A stretch of DNA of 64,000 nt from Pedobacter sp. SYSU D00535 (GTDB taxonomy: Bacteria; Bacteroidota; Bacteroidia; Sphingobacteriales; Sphingobacteriaceae), in the NCBI RefSeq assembly GCF_017355855.1, contig NZ_JAFEWD010000006.1, forward strand, positions 62,001 to 126,000, given 5' to 3'. Every line of letters begins with the position of its first letter. The stretch's first letter is position 1. Both the position numbers and the translations under genes were made by a program. Of the stretch, positions 8,879-18,933 are shown one piece after another. The notes below the pieces were generated by a model. It was not told the DNA's origin. It ran no database searches and saw nothing but the letters and a program-made list of their open reading frames with translations.

Positions 8879-10005
8879 ATCTTTGTAAATTTCAAACAAA
8901 CAGGCGAACCTACTTCAATTCTTTCTCCTGTATCTGACAATAGTCCTGTTGCTTTGTCTCGCTTAAAGATTACGATCGTATCGCTATTTTGATTGGCGGC
9001 AAGTAAGTAATTTCCATCGGGGCTGATTGCAAAATTTCGTGGAGCGCGTCCCAGCGTCGGCTGCCTCCCAACTGCTGTAAGTTTTCCATCTTTCTGGTTT
9101 ATCTTGAATATAGCGATATCGTTTGCGTCATCTCTGTTCGAGCTGTAAAGGAAGTTTCCGTCAGGAGAAACATGAATATCAGCCGCCCAGCGTCTGCCAT
9201 TGTAACCTTCAGACAAGCCGGAAATATTCTGGATTTGAGTCAGACGACCCTTGTCGTAACTGAAGGCCGTCACATTGCAGGTTAGTTCTTGTACCGAGTA
9301 GGCAAACTTCCCATTGGGGTGAAAGTCGAAGTGCCGCGGTCCGTTACCCGCTTCCACTGCAAAAAAACCGGGATCAGCCTCTGACAAAGGCTCCTTCCTT
9401 TTCGGATTGTAGCTGTAGATATTAATTTTATCCGTACCTAAATCACTCACAAGTAAAAAATCTTCTTTTGGGGAGAGGACAGTTGAATGCACATGCGGTT
9501 TTTCTTGCCTCTCCTTATTTACGCTGTTTCCCTGGTGCTGAATTACCTGAACGGCATCTCCTAAAGATCCATCCCCAAGAATTGGAAGCGCAGAAAAATT
9601 GCCTCCCATATAATTTCCAACAAAAACGTGATTATTGTTTTTGTTTACCGAGACATAGCAGGGCGAGTCGCCGTTGGAGGGCTTTTTATTGAGCAGTAGT
9701 AGTGCGCCTGACTTAGGATCGAAAGAAAAAGCCGTAACGCCGCCTTGTCCTGGTCCGGCTTCATTCACTGCGTAAACATGTTTGTTATTGTCCGTTACAC
9801 AGAGATAAGAGGGATTATCAATGCCGGTGGCTTTGTTTTTATAGCTTGCCTTTCCTGTCCTCTCATCAAATTCGTACACATAGATTCCTTCACTTTTGCC
9901 GCTCTTCGTATAGGTGCCAATAAGTAAATTGAGTTTTTGTGCCTGTGCTTCTGCCATTGTAAATAGTATAGCGGATAAACAGAAAAGTCTATTTATAGGT
10001 TTCAT
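8875..10005 (-). CDS. Lactonase family seven-bladed beta-propeller protein
   Basis: Secreted or periplasmic protein of 376 residues with a signal peptide (MKPINRLFCLSAILFTMAEAQA). The mature part matches the lactonase family related to 6-phosphogluconolactonase YbhE: LLIGTYTKSGKSEGIYVYEF at the start, and repeated blades with motifs such as GPRHFDFHPNGKFAYSVQE and GRAPRNFAISPDGNYLLAAN. In the cytosolic relative the substrate is 6-phosphogluconolactone; export suggests another lactone or a binding role here. No partner enzyme is adjacent. Transcribed towards bshA, with overlapping stop codons. Confidence 0.88.
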   Translation of the reverse strand: MKPINRLFCLSAILFTMAEAQAQKLNLLIGTYTKSGKSEGIYVYEFDERTGKASYKNKATGIDNPSYLCVTDNNKHVYAVNEAGPGQGGVTAFSFDPKSGALLLLNKKPSNGDSPCYVSVNKNNNHVFVGNYMGGNFSALPILGDGSLGDAVQVIQHQGNSVNKERQEKPHVHSTVLSPKEDFLLVSDLGTDKINIYSYNPKRKEPLSEADPGFFAVEAGNGPRHFDFHPNGKFAYSVQELTCNVTAFSYDKGRLTQIQNISGLSEGYNGRRWAADIHVSPDGNFLYSSNRDDANDIAIFKINQKDGKLTAVGRQPTLGRAPRNFAISPDGNYLLAANQNSDTIVIFKRDKATGLLSDTGERIEVGSPVCLKFTKI

Positions 10006-10081
10006 GCGGTTGGTCTAAATAGGAGTAGCAAGATAAGCATTAAAATCGCTTATGTTGAATTATGTAAAGGGCAGGAATGAA

Positions 10082-10103
10082 AAAAGCTCCGAAAGGAGCT
10101 TTA
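10082..10103 (-). terminator. Terminator of the pseudouridine synthase gene
   Basis: Stem AAAGCTCC/GGAGCTTT with a four-base loop, five bases after the stop codon; on the minus strand it is followed by a run of T residues. Confidence 0.8.
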
Positions 10104-10107
10104 TATT

Positions 10108-11427
10108 TTACTTGATCAAGTGCTTTAACTGAATGATTTCTTTTTCCTCGAGATATCTCCAACGGCCTCTTCCCAGGTCTTTTTTGGTAAGATTGCCGTA
10201 TACCACACGATCCAGTTTTACTACGTCATAACCCAGGTGTTCAAAAATCCGGCGTACAATCCGGTTCTTTCCGCTATGGATCTGGATGCCTACTTCCCGC
10301 TTACTGCCTCCCTGGACATAGCTTAGAGCGTCTGGTTTAATTAAACCATCTTCTAATTCTAATCCATACTCAATTTTATTGAAATCGCCCTGAGTCAGGT
10401 TTTTATTCAACTCTACGTTGTAAATTTTGGTCACATTGTTTCTGGGGTGTGACAGCTTTTCTGCCAAATCGCCATCATTGGTCATTAGCAGGAGCCCGGT
10501 TGTATTCCGGTCCAGTCTTCCCACAGGATAAATACGTTCGCGGGAAGCTTTTTCCACTAAATGCATAACTGTCCTACGTTCCTGGGGATCATCGGTAGTT
10601 GTGATATAATCCTTCGGCTTGTTTAGCAGAACGTAAACCATTTTCTCCCGCTTCAGCGTTTCTCCGTTGTATCGGATTACATCTTTCGCTGGATCAACCT
10701 TATAGCCTAACTCTGAAACTACTTCCCCATTTACCGATACTACACCTGCTTCGATAAGTTCGTCTGCCTTCCTTCTGGAGCAGATGCCGGCGTTAGCAAT
10801 ATATCTGTTTAAACGAATCAGGCCATCATCTTTAGCTGCCGGACTCGCTGCTTTCTCCCTGTTGTCCGTTCTTGGTCTGTCTCCCTGAATCCGTTTCCGG
10901 TTTTCTGGTCTGTTTCCATACCTTTTCTCACCGGGCGCTCTTTCGTTTCTATCTTCGGATGTACGTCTTCTCGCTGGTCTGTCTCCGGCATCCTTATCTC
11001 TGTCAGGTCTGAACCCTTTCTTCTCGAAAGGACGGTCTGAACGTTTTTCAAACCCTCTTTCTTTCCCCTCAAACGGCTTTTTGCCATAAGGCCGGTCGCT
11101 TCCGGATCGATCATTGCTTCTGTCTCTGTCCGAGCTGTACGGTTTTCTTTCCGCTGATCCGAATTCTGATCCTCTCTCTCTGTTCTCAAATTTTTTCTTT
11201 CCAAACGGACGATCGTTTCCAGGTTGGCCTCCGAAATTTCTTTCAGATTTATTCCCGCTTCCCGGTTTGTTTGAGCGGCTTTTGAAGGAGTTGCCTGGGC
11301 GTTCCCCAAACATTTTCTTCTTTTCGCTGTTTGATCTTTCCGGTTGTTCGTTATTTGAACGGCCCTGAAAACGATTGTGTTTAAAGGATTTGTCTTCGCG
11401 ACTGTTCCTGTTGTTTTTATCTGACAT
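10108..11427 (-). CDS. RsuA/RluB-family pseudouridine synthase with long disordered N-terminal extension
   Basis: rRNA-modifying enzyme that isomerises a uridine to pseudouridine. An S4 RNA-binding domain starts at about residue 204 (IRLNRYIANAGICSRRKADE), and the catalytic domain follows with YVLLNKPKDYITTT and the active-site Asp306 in VGRLDRNTTGLLLMTNDGD. Residues 1-200 are low complexity, rich in Arg, Gly, Glu, Lys, Ser and Asn with repeated GxxPFGKK and RPYGKK-like units; they are probably disordered and may bind RNA. The domain order fits RluB or RsuA (23S or 16S target), and sequence alone does not decide which. The gene stands alone with its own terminator. Confidence 0.92.
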   Translation of the reverse strand: MSDKNNRNSREDKSFKHNRFQGRSNNEQPERSNSEKKKMFGERPGNSFKSRSNKPGSGNKSERNFGGQPGNDRPFGKKKFENRERGSEFGSAERKPYSSDRDRSNDRSGSDRPYGKKPFEGKERGFEKRSDRPFEKKGFRPDRDKDAGDRPARRRTSEDRNERAPGEKRYGNRPENRKRIQGDRPRTDNREKAASPAAKDDGLIRLNRYIANAGICSRRKADELIEAGVVSVNGEVVSELGYKVDPAKDVIRYNGETLKREKMVYVLLNKPKDYITTTDDPQERRTVMHLVEKASRERIYPVGRLDRNTTGLLLMTNDGDLAEKLSHPRNNVTKIYNVELNKNLTQGDFNKIEYGLELEDGLIKPDALSYVQGGSKREVGIQIHSGKNRIVRRIFEHLGYDVVKLDRVVYGNLTKKDLGRGRWRYLEEKEIIQLKHLIK

Positions 11428-11640
11428 GATTCGTTTGGTAACCTCTCTAAAATGGGGTGCAAAGTTAGCGATTTAACATCATAAATACTGAATGTGTTTT
11501 GAGTTTATTTCGGCCTATTGAAGAATAAAGGAAAGATCTAAAGCGCTAATAATGAGTGTGTAATGTGTAAGTGTTTGGTTGTTAAGTATATATTCATTAT
11601 CTTTGAAATCTTTTTTTGTTTAACTTAAAGAAGAGAACGC

Positions 11641-12492
11641 ATGATTAAGAAACATTTAATCGCGTGTTCGGGGATGCTTTTAATAATGATTTCAGCTAAG
11701 CTGTTGATCTATAAGTCTCCCGAATCCCGCGTAAATTCGTTTCCACAAACGGTGGATATCCCTTCAAAAGAAGAAGAAACAGAAGAGCCCTCTCCCTCAA
11801 AGTCCCGCCTCTCATCCCTTGAATTTGCTAATGAAAGTCTGCCGCATAAGGACGCCAAAGTAGCGTGGAAGATGCAATACTTTCTGAAGGCGCACAGTTA
11901 TCACAAAACCCATACTAACGAGTTGCATAAAAAAGCATCGAGGTGGTTTCCGGTAATTGAGCCTATCCTCAAGGTTTATGGTATTCCGTCCGACTTCAAG
12001 TATGTGCCGCTTGTTGAGAGTGGCTTTGCCAGCGGTACTTCACATAAAGGAGCTGCAGGATATTGGCAGTTCATGCCAGGTACGGCGCGTACGTACGGAC
12101 TGACAGTGAACGGGAGTATTGACGAACGTCTTAATATTCGTAAGTCGACGATAGCAGCGTGCAAGTATTTGAGAGCTTTGTACAAGGAATTTAACAACTG
12201 GACGCTGGTGGCTGCTGCGTACAATGTTGGCGAGAATACGATCAAGAGGGAGATGTATCGCCAGAAAAAGTCCAGTTATTACAAGATGAGGCTGAATAGG
12301 GAAACAGCTACCTACGTTTACAAGCTCATTTCGATGAAAGAGATTATTGAGAATCCAACGAAATATGGCTATGTAAGCAGGAGCAAGAGTCTGCTTGCCC
12401 GTCGGGAAGATCCTAACCTGACGCAGGAAAAATACATTAATCCGCAGGTGGAAAAAGCGGCAATCGAAGCGCTATCTGTCCTAAGCAACTAA
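11641..12492 (+). CDS. Lytic transglycosylase (GH23, MltD-like catalytic domain)
   Basis: Periplasmic peptidoglycan lytic transglycosylase of 283 residues. An N-terminal hydrophobic segment (residues 5-24) acts as signal or anchor. The SLT domain spans about residues 95-245 with the catalytic Glu126 in YVPLVESGFASGTSHKGAAG, then GYWQFMPGTARTYGL and the AAAYNVGENTIKRE motif. No LysM repeats are present, unlike full-length MltD. It cleaves between MurNAc and GlcNAc to make 1,6-anhydro ends, presumably for cell-wall growth or turnover. The gene is monocistronic and ends in a strong bidirectional hairpin. Confidence 0.92.
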   Translation: MIKKHLIACSGMLLIMISAKLLIYKSPESRVNSFPQTVDIPSKEEETEEPSPSKSRLSSLEFANESLPHKDAKVAWKMQYFLKAHSYHKTHTNELHKKASRWFPVIEPILKVYGIPSDFKYVPLVESGFASGTSHKGAAGYWQFMPGTARTYGLTVNGSIDERLNIRKSTIAACKYLRALYKEFNNWTLVAAAYNVGENTIKREMYRQKKSSYYKMRLNRETATYVYKLISMKEIIENPTKYGYVSRSKSLLARREDPNLTQEKYINPQVEKAAIEALSVLSN

Positions 12493-12498
12493 AACACT

Positions 12499-12526
12499 AA
12501 AAAGGCTGATTTTGATCAGCCTTTTT
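12499..12526. terminator. Bidirectional terminator after the lytic transglycosylase gene
   Basis: Perfect 11-base stem AAAAAGGCTGA/TCAGCCTTTTT around the loop TTTTGA; T-runs are present in both orientations. Confidence 0.85.
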
Positions 12527-12593
12527 ACTTTGTGAAGATGCAGTTTTCCAAACAAATTGTAATCTTTATCCCTTATTTTTCTACGTGTCTGAT

Positions 12594-15437
12594 ATGAATA
12601 CAAATACTCCCGATTTAGGTGAGCAAAGTGAGGTGGAGGTTTATGGTGCGCGGGTACATAATCTAAAAAATATTGACGTATCGTTTCCACGGAATAAACT
12701 GGTGGTAATAACTGGTCTGAGTGGAAGTGGAAAGTCTTCCCTGGCTTTCGATACCATCTATGCCGAGGGGCAGCGTCGCTACATGGAAACGTTCAGTGCC
12801 TATTCCCGTCAATTTTTGGGGGGGATGGAACGGCCTGACGTAGACAAGATATCGGGGCTTAGTCCCGTGATCGCTATCGAACAAAAAACGACGTCCAAAA
12901 ATCCGAGGTCTACGGTCGGTACCATTACCGAAATTTACGACTTCATGCGCCTTTTATACGCCAGGGTGGGAGAGGCCTATTCTTACGTCACTGGTGAGAA
13001 AATGCAACGCATGTCTGAAGATCAGATGCAGCGCACTATTTTAGAGCAGTTTGATGGGAAAGCCATAAATGTGTTGGCGCCAGTAGTAAAAGGAAGAAAG
13101 GGCCACTACCGGGAGTTATTTGAGCAAATCAGGAAACAGGGTTATCTGAAGGTACGGGTAGATGGCGAAATCCTCGATCTGGTACCTAAAATGCAGGTAG
13201 ACCGATACAAAATCCACGACATCGAAATGGTGGTTGATCGATTGGTGGTGAGTGAAAAAGATAGAAAACGTCTTCATAGCTCTATTCAGACCGCATTGAA
13301 AACCGCAAAGGGGATTATCAAAATCGTCGATCAGGATAATAAAGAGTTTTTCTTCAGTAAATACCTCATGGATCCCGTTTCCGGGATTTCGTATGACGAA
13401 CCACAGCCGAATACCTTCTCGTTCAATTCACCCTATGGAGCCTGCGAAAAGTGTGATGGGCTCGGTTATATCTTTGAAGTTGATGAAAGTTCCGTCATTC
13501 CCAACCCAAAGCTTAGTATCATTCAGGGAGGATTAGCGCCACTTGGTGAGTACCGGGAAACATGGATGTTCCAGGTGTTGAAGGCGCTGGGTAAGAAGTA
13601 TGATTTCTCACTGTCGGCTCCGCTCGAAAAGCTTCCAAAAGAAACTTTGAACATTATTTTGAACGGTACAGAGGATATTATCACCGTCCCGGTGGAGTAC
13701 AACAAGTGGAATGTTCAAAATTACCAGATCAACTTTGATGGCATCATCAAGATGCTGGAGGAGCAGGCTGATCGCAAGGGCGATGGAGCGGTTGAAGATA
13801 TGGAGGGGTTTCGTGTTGTAAAGCGTTGTCCTGTTTGTGAAGGGGCAAGACTAAAACGTGAGTCGCTACATTTTAAGTTTGACGGTAAAAATATATTCGA
13901 GCTGGCAAGTATGGACATATCCAGACTCGCCGAGTGGTTTGAAGGAATTGAGGATAGGCTCTCTGAGCGGCAAAATGTAATTGCAAGGGAGATTCTGAAG
14001 GAAATCAGAGCCAGGATAGGATTTCTACTTGATGTAGGCTTGAATTACCTTACACTAGATCGCACCGCGAAAACACTTTCGGGAGGTGAAGCACAGCGGA
14101 TACGCCTCGCAACACAAATTGGTTCGCAGCTGGTAAACGTGTTGTACATATTGGATGAGCCAAGCATCGGACTGCATCAACGGGACAACGCCAAGCTGAT
14201 CAGTGCTTTGAAGAATCTGCGGGATATAGGCAATTCGGTGTTGGTTGTGGAGCACGATAAAGACATGATCCTCGAGGCAGACCATGTAATCGACATGGGG
14301 CCTGCAGCCGGTGTTCATGGCGGAGAAGTGGTAGCTGAAGGATCGCCGGAAAATATTTCTAAGGCCTCCACGTTGACAACGGCCTATCTGAGTGGAGAAA
14401 AAGATATAGCGGTTCCGGCAGAGCGAAGAAAAGGGAATGGCAAGTCCTTGGTATTGAAAAATGCGACGGGCAATAACTTAAAAAACGTTTCGGTAGAATT
14501 CCCGCTGGGCAAGTTTATTTGCATTACCGGAGTTTCCGGAAGTGGAAAATCGAGCTTAATTGCCGAGACCTTATATCCCATTCTTAACCATCATTTTTTC
14601 CGTGCCAAGAAACAGCCCCTTCCATACAAAGAGATTGTTGGACTGGAGCATATTGATAAAGTAATTGAAATAGACCAAACACCGATTGGAAGAACTCCGC
14701 GGTCGAATCCATCTACGTATACAGGCGTTTTTTCGGATATACGTGCCCTGTTTGTTCAGCTTCCTGAGGCAAAGATCAGGGGCTATAAGCCGGGAAGGTT
14801 CTCTTTCAACGTAAAGGGAGGCCGCTGCGAAACCTGTCAGGGAGCCGGGATGAAAGTGATTGAAATGAACTTTCTGCCGGATGTTCAGGTGCCTTGTGAG
14901 GAATGTCAGGGTAAGCGCTACAATCGGGAAACTCTAGAAGTACGCTACCGTGGAAAATCGATCAGTGACGTGCTTGACATGAGTATCGAGGAAGCGGTTG
15001 AGTTTTTTGAACCCATTCCTGCAATCTACAGGAAGATCAAAACCTTGTTTGACGTTGGGTTGGGCTACATTAAGCTGGGGCAGTCGTCTACTACCTTGTC
15101 GGGTGGAGAAGCGCAACGGGTAAAGCTGGCAACGGAGCTGTCTAAGAAGGATACGGGGAAAACTTTCTATATTCTGGATGAGCCTACTACCGGGCTTCAC
15201 TTTGAGGATATCAATGTCTTGCTGGGTGTGCTTAACCGGCTGGTAGATCATGGAAATACGATTCTTGTTATTGAACACAACCTGGATGTAGTAAAGGTGG
15301 CTGATTGGGTGATTGATCTCGGCCCGGAAGGAGGAGCAGGGGGCGGTCAAATCCTGTTTTCAGGAACCCCTGATGATCTGGTAAACGTATCGGAAAGCCA
15401 TACAGGCAAATTCCTTAAAATAGAGATGGAACGGTAA
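12594..15437 (+). CDS. uvrA: Excinuclease ABC subunit A
   Basis: Damage-recognition ATPase of nucleotide excision repair, acting with UvrB and UvrC. Both ABC modules are complete: Walker [10 protein letters not shown] and GVSGSGKSS, signatures [14 protein letters not shown] and [14 protein letters not shown], and Walker [11 protein letters not shown] and [10 protein letters not shown]. Zinc modules are visible as CEKCDGLGY with CPVCEGARL, and CETCQGAGM with CEECQGKRY. At 947 residues it has the usual length. I use the ATG giving MNTNTP; an in-frame GTG three codons upstream, placed four bases after TATTTTTC, is an alternative start. It is followed after ten bases by the NAD(P)HX repair gene. 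Confidence 0.97.
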   Translation: MNTNTPDLGEQSEVEVYGARVHNLKNIDVSFPRNKLVVITGLSGSGKSSLAFDTIYAEGQRRYMETFSAYSRQFLGGMERPDVDKISGLSPVIAIEQKTTSKNPRSTVGTITEIYDFMRLLYARVGEAYSYVTGEKMQRMSEDQMQRTILEQFDGKAINVLAPVVKGRKGHYRELFEQIRKQGYLKVRVDGEILDLVPKMQVDRYKIHDIEMVVDRLVVSEKDRKRLHSSIQTALKTAKGIIKIVDQDNKEFFFSKYLMDPVSGISYDEPQPNTFSFNSPYGACEKCDGLGYIFEVDESSVIPNPKLSIIQGGLAPLGEYRETWMFQVLKALGKKYDFSLSAPLEKLPKETLNIILNGTEDIITVPVEYNKWNVQNYQINFDGIIKMLEEQADRKGDGAVEDMEGFRVVKRCPVCEGARLKRESLHFKFDGKNIFELASMDISRLAEWFEGIEDRLSERQNVIAREILKEIRARIGFLLDVGLNYLTLDRTAKTLSGGEAQRIRLATQIGSQLVNVLYILDEPSIGLHQRDNAKLISALKNLRDIGNSVLVVEHDKDMILEADHVIDMGPAAGVHGGEVVAEGSPENISKASTLTTAYLSGEKDIAVPAERRKGNGKSLVLKNATGNNLKNVSVEFPLGKFICITGVSGSGKSSLIAETLYPILNHHFFRAKKQPLPYKEIVGLEHIDKVIEIDQTPIGRTPRSNPSTYTGVFSDIRALFVQLPEAKIRGYKPGRFSFNVKGGRCETCQGAGMKVIEMNFLPDVQVPCEECQGKRYNRETLEVRYRGKSISDVLDMSIEEAVEFFEPIPAIYRKIKTLFDVGLGYIKLGQSSTTLSGGEAQRVKLATELSKKDTGKTFYILDEPTTGLHFEDINVLLGVLNRLVDHGNTILVIEHNLDVVKVADWVIDLGPEGGAGGGQILFSGTPDDLVNVSESHTGKFLKIEMER

Positions 15438-15447
15438 ACCATGGCCT

Positions 15448-16953
15448 ATGAAAAACCTCCTTACAGCAGCACAGATTCGTCAAGTTGACGAACAGACGAT
15501 CCACAACGAGCCAATCGGTTCTATTGATTTAATGGAACGCGCTTCTGCTGCGTTTGTAAAGGTTTTCTGCTCTCGCTACCCCGACACGGATGCGGCCATT
15601 TCCATCTATTGCGGAACGGGTAATAATGGAGGTGATGGATTGGCTATCGCGAGGCTGCTACAGCGCCAGAGATTTTCAAACCTGAATGTGAAGATCGCAA
15701 GATTTTCGTCCAGGACAACCGCAGACTTTGACGAGAATTATCACAGATTACAAGCTGCGGGTATCCCCATTTTGGAACTTACTGAGGATGACACTCTCCC
15801 TGTGGAAAACAGCCCTATAATCATTGATGCTTTACTTGGCTCAGGACTGAATAAAGAATTAGGAGGTGCCTGGAAGGAGTTGGTAATTTGGCTAAGAAGT
15901 CTCAACAGAACGGTTGTTGCAGTAGATGTTCCTACCGGACTGCGTAGCGATGGAACCATCGGAGAAAAGGATGTAGCCATCTCTGCAGACCTCGTGATTA
16001 CCTTTCAGCGACCCAAGATAAATTTTCTCCTTCCTGAATCTGAACGATTTGTCAAACAGTTCGAAGTAGTCGATATTGGCCTTGATGAGGCATTCATCCA
16101 ATCGCTCGATACTCCTTATGCGATTTTTACCGACGACGATTGCAAGAGCCGACTCAAAACACGCTCTTCTTTTAGTCACAAAGGGACGTTTGGACATTCC
16201 CTTGTTGTTGCCGGTTCGGCTGAAACAATGGGTGCTGCTTTGCTTTCCGCCGAGGCCTGCCTTCATGCCGGCTCTGGCTTAACCACTGCCTGTATCCCTG
16301 CTGAGGGATTGACTGCATTGAATGTTAGAGTGCCGGAAGTTATGGCCGCAATCAGGATGAATGGGATGCTGCCTGAAGATCTTGATTTACAAAAATACGA
16401 TGCTTTGGGAGTAGGGCCGGGTCTGGGCACCAACAGTCAAAGTAAATCTCTTTTCGAGCGTCTCTTGAAAGAGTATCAGGGGCCGGTGGTACTTGATGCT
16501 GACGCCTTAAACCTCTTATCCTACAACTATGAACTGATGGCGCTTTTACCTGAAGGCGCAGTGCTAACCCCCCATGTAAAGGAATTCGACCGGCTGTTCG
16601 GAAAGCACGAAACCTGGTGGGAGCGATTGCAAACCGGTATAGATCGTGCTACTACCCTTAGATGCACCATCGTACTAAAGAACCGGTACACAATAGTCTT
16701 CACACCTGAAGGTAGATGTATTTTCAACCTTTCAGGAAGCCCGGCAATGGCGACAGGGGGAATGGGGGATGTGTTGACGGGCATAATAACGGCCTTCCTG
16801 GCGCAAGGATATTCGCCGGAAGACGCTGCTTTACTTGGCGTATTTTTGCACGGAAAGACCGGGGAGGACTTGGCAACAACTATGGGGGTGACGCCAGCCG
16901 CATTAGTAGCGACTAGCATCGGTAAGACCATTAAAAAATATAGCAGAAGCTGA
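15448..16953 (+). CDS. nnr: Bifunctional NAD(P)H-hydrate epimerase / ADP-dependent NAD(P)H-hydrate dehydratase
   Basis: Metabolite-repair enzyme that reverses hydration of NADH and NADPH. The N-terminal epimerase (YjeF_N) domain covers about residues 1-215 with YCGTGNNGGDGLAIAR and VAVDVPTGLRSDG. The C-terminal dehydratase of the ribokinase-like fold covers about 225-500 with GVGPGLGT, VVLDADALNLL, LTPHVKEFDRLFG and the anion-hole motif ATGGMGDVLTGIIT. Fusion of both activities in one 501-residue protein is normal in bacteria. The ten-base gap from uvrA indicates co-transcription. Confidence 0.95.
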   Translation: MKNLLTAAQIRQVDEQTIHNEPIGSIDLMERASAAFVKVFCSRYPDTDAAISIYCGTGNNGGDGLAIARLLQRQRFSNLNVKIARFSSRTTADFDENYHRLQAAGIPILELTEDDTLPVENSPIIIDALLGSGLNKELGGAWKELVIWLRSLNRTVVAVDVPTGLRSDGTIGEKDVAISADLVITFQRPKINFLLPESERFVKQFEVVDIGLDEAFIQSLDTPYAIFTDDDCKSRLKTRSSFSHKGTFGHSLVVAGSAETMGAALLSAEACLHAGSGLTTACIPAEGLTALNVRVPEVMAAIRMNGMLPEDLDLQKYDALGVGPGLGTNSQSKSLFERLLKEYQGPVVLDADALNLLSYNYELMALLPEGAVLTPHVKEFDRLFGKHETWWERLQTGIDRATTLRCTIVLKNRYTIVFTPEGRCIFNLSGSPAMATGGMGDVLTGIITAFLAQGYSPEDAALLGVFLHGKTGEDLATTMGVTPAALVATSIGKTIKKYSRS

Positions 16954-17006
16954 GCATGATTCGAAGAGGCTGACTTGCGGGCGCTCAGACGATCTTAAAA
17001 AACAAG

Positions 17007-17888
17007 TTATTGCATGTCGAAAAGATGCTTTTCTGCATGGTAAGAAGAACGAACCAGCGGTCCGCTTTCTACATACTTAAAGCCCATTTTCAAGCCTATC
17101 TCCTGATATTTAGCAAACTGATCCGGGTGAATCCAGTCAATTACCGGATGATGGTTCTTTGTTGGTTGGAGATACTGGCCCAAGGTCAGGATATGGACGC
17201 CGGCATTTGCCAGGTCCTGCATTGTTTCTACGACATCTGCTTCGGTTTCACCAAGACCTAGCATTATTCCTGACTTAGTACGTAAACCAAATTCCGAAAT
17301 TCGTTTCAACGCTTCCAAGCTCCTGTCGTACTTCGCCTGAATTCTTACCTCGCGGGTAAGCCTTTTTACGGTCTCGATATTGTGCGAAACTACTTCAGGC
17401 CGTTCCTCGCAAACGCGGTACAAGTTTTCCCAAATTCCTTTAAAGTCGGGGATTAGGGTTTCCATCGTAGTGCCTGGGCTCTCCCGTCTTACTGCTTTAA
17501 TTGTTTCGGCCCAAATGGTGGAGCCCCCGTCTTTCAGATCGTCTCTGTCTACCGAGGTGATTACCGCATGTTTTACATTCATCAATTTGATTGAATTGGC
17601 TACACGATTCGGCTCGTCCAAATCCACCGCCAGTGGTCGGCCGGTGGCAACCGCACAGAAAGAACATGAACGGGTACAAATGTTTCCAAGAATCATGAAG
17701 GTAGCAGTACCTGCGCCCCAGCATTCCCCCATGTTCGGGCAGTTTCCGCTTTCGCAGATGGTGTGCAGCTTATGCTCGTCTACCAAGCCTCTAACATGTG
17801 CATATTCTTTCCCGACAGGTAGTTTAACCCGTAACCAGTTGGGTCGGCGTTGTGTCTGGTTAGCAGGGATAACCGGCAATTCAATCAT
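17007..17888 (-). CDS. lipA: Lipoyl synthase
   Basis: Radical SAM enzyme that inserts two sulfurs into octanoyl groups on lipoate-dependent proteins. The auxiliary cluster ligands [12 protein letters not shown] are Cys45, Cys50 and Cys56, and the radical [11 protein letters not shown] ligands are Cys71, Cys75 and Cys78. The C-terminal RSSYHAEK supplies the conserved Arg-Ser-Ser-Tyr. I start at the ATG giving MIELPVIP, 293 residues: the reading frame stays open upstream, but TATTTTTG lies four bases before this ATG and the upstream residues do not look like LipA. Monocistronic, convergent with the nnr gene. Confidence 0.96.
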   Translation of the reverse strand: MIELPVIPANQTQRRPNWLRVKLPVGKEYAHVRGLVDEHKLHTICESGNCPNMGECWGAGTATFMILGNICTRSCSFCAVATGRPLAVDLDEPNRVANSIKLMNVKHAVITSVDRDDLKDGGSTIWAETIKAVRRESPGTTMETLIPDFKGIWENLYRVCEERPEVVSHNIETVKRLTREVRIQAKYDRSLEALKRISEFGLRTKSGIMLGLGETEADVVETMQDLANAGVHILTLGQYLQPTKNHHPVIDWIHPDQFAKYQEIGLKMGFKYVESGPLVRSSYHAEKHLFDMQ

Positions 17889-17892
17889 AGTA

Positions 17893-17900
17893 CAAAAATA
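17893..17900 (-). promoter_or_regulatory. TAnnTTTG promoter -7 element of lipA
   Basis: Reads TATTTTTG on the minus strand, followed by TACT and the ATG. It places the predicted transcription start at or next to the start codon and supports the chosen lipA start. Confidence 0.55.
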
Positions 17901-18072
17901 TAGTTTAGTTGTGAGATGTGGGAGTATTGCGGGGATAATTTGACATCTAGGTGTTTTGGAACCTGAAGGAGCCAGCGAAGAGGCGCTCCGGATTCCCACT
18001 TATAGTCTTTTCATCCATTTTGATCGCGATAATTGCTTACTTTTCTACTTTTGAAAGAAAATCTGATTTTGA

Positions 18073-18483
18073 ATGGCAACTTCACAAGTAACTTATTTAG
18101 GAGACCTGCGGACGGAAGCAACGCATCTGCAGTCGGGCGAAAGGATTATCACGGACGCTCCTGTCGACAACAAGGGCCGGGGCGAAGCTTTTTCACCAAC
18201 TGACTTACTTGCAACGTCATTGGGTAATTGCATGCTGACAATCATGGGTATTGCAGCAAGGGAACGTGGAATTAATATTGACGGTACAACCTGTTCTATT
18301 ACCAAGATTATGGCAGCTGACCCGCGTCGGGTAAGCGAAATTCACGCAGAGATCGACTTTTCAGCCAACTATTCGGAAAAGGAGCGAAGCATCCTCGAGC
18401 ATGCTGCCAGAACCTGTCCCGTTTTTTATAGTCTGCATCCCGAGATCAAAAAGGAAATCAAATTTAACTATCCGGTCGCCTAA
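18073..18483 (+). CDS. OsmC family peroxiredoxin-like protein
   Basis: Small cytosolic protein of 136 residues in the OsmC/Ohr family, which reduces organic or lipid hydroperoxides using two cysteines. Cys53 lies in ATSLGNCMLTIMGIAA and Cys115 in ARTCPVFYSLHPEIK, the two conserved positions. The sequence is closer to the YhfA/OsmC branch than to Ohr. A TACTTTTG element 19 bases upstream is a likely promoter. It converges with ytxJ, a bacillithiol-linked redox protein, and the pairing hints at a shared thiol-redox role. Confidence 0.9.
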   Translation: MATSQVTYLGDLRTEATHLQSGERIITDAPVDNKGRGEAFSPTDLLATSLGNCMLTIMGIAARERGINIDGTTCSITKIMAADPRRVSEIHAEIDFSANYSEKERSILEHAARTCPVFYSLHPEIKKEIKFNYPVA

Positions 18484-18502
18484 CAACCGGATAGTTGAAT
18501 TT
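18466..18502 (+). terminator. Terminator overlapping the end of osmC
   Basis: Eleven-base perfect stem AACTATCCGGT/ACCGGATAGTT with a nine-base loop, then GAATTTTT. The left arm encodes the last residues of the OsmC protein and the stop codon lies in the loop, so the hairpin is embedded in the gene end. Confidence 0.75.
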
Positions 18503-18841
18503 TTAGGAGTTTACCGTCATTTGTTCTGCAGCTTCTTCTGCAGAGATCTCTCCGTGGGAGGATTCAAAAATGCACTCCCCGTCTTTGATCAGCAGCAGTT
18601 GCGGCGACTCATGAGGTACTTGAAAAATGTCGGCAATTGAGTTGGAAATGTTCCTGTGGTTAAGCAGATCCAGGAAGTATACTGGAGTTTCTTCAGGCAA
18701 ACTATCCCACTCAAACTCAAACTTTTTCTTTGCCATAAAGCTAATAGAGCAACGAGTACTATGCTTAAAAATGATGCTGAAGCCAGCAGCCGATTTAATC
18801 TCGTTAAGTTGCTCGATACTTTCTAATGATATCCAATTCAT
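18503..18841 (-). CDS. ytxJ: Bacillithiol system redox-active protein YtxJ
   Basis: Thioredoxin-fold monothiol protein of 112 residues from the YtxJ (DUF2847) family, proposed to act as a bacilliredoxin that removes bacillithiol from proteins. The active-site segment is IIFKHSTRCSISFMA with Cys31; many homologues have CPIS where this one has CSIS. The rest fits: PVYFLDLLNHRNISN and SPQLLLIKDGECIFESSHG. I start at the ATG giving MNWISLES; a TTG nine codons upstream is in frame but unnecessary. Together with bshA it supports bacillithiol use in this organism. Confidence 0.9.
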   Translation of the reverse strand: MNWISLESIEQLNEIKSAAGFSIIFKHSTRCSISFMAKKKFEFEWDSLPEETPVYFLDLLNHRNISNSIADIFQVPHESPQLLLIKDGECIFESSHGEISAEEAAEQMTVNS

Positions 18842-18933
18842 AATTTTATTGATGAGACCGACAGCCAATACTATTCCAAAATCACCTGCACATTTTGCTG
18901 CCAGCCCGGTTTTTCATAGCAGGTATTAAAAAA

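Noticed and set aside
10818-11462. 214-codon frame overlapping the pseudouridine synthase gene
   Set aside because: It lies over the low-complexity Arg/Glu-rich extension and is a frame-shift shadow of that repeat; the S4 and catalytic domains are in the other frame.
17889-17999. N-terminal extension of lipA
   Set aside because: Upstream codons do not resemble LipA, and a promoter element lies directly before the internal ATG.
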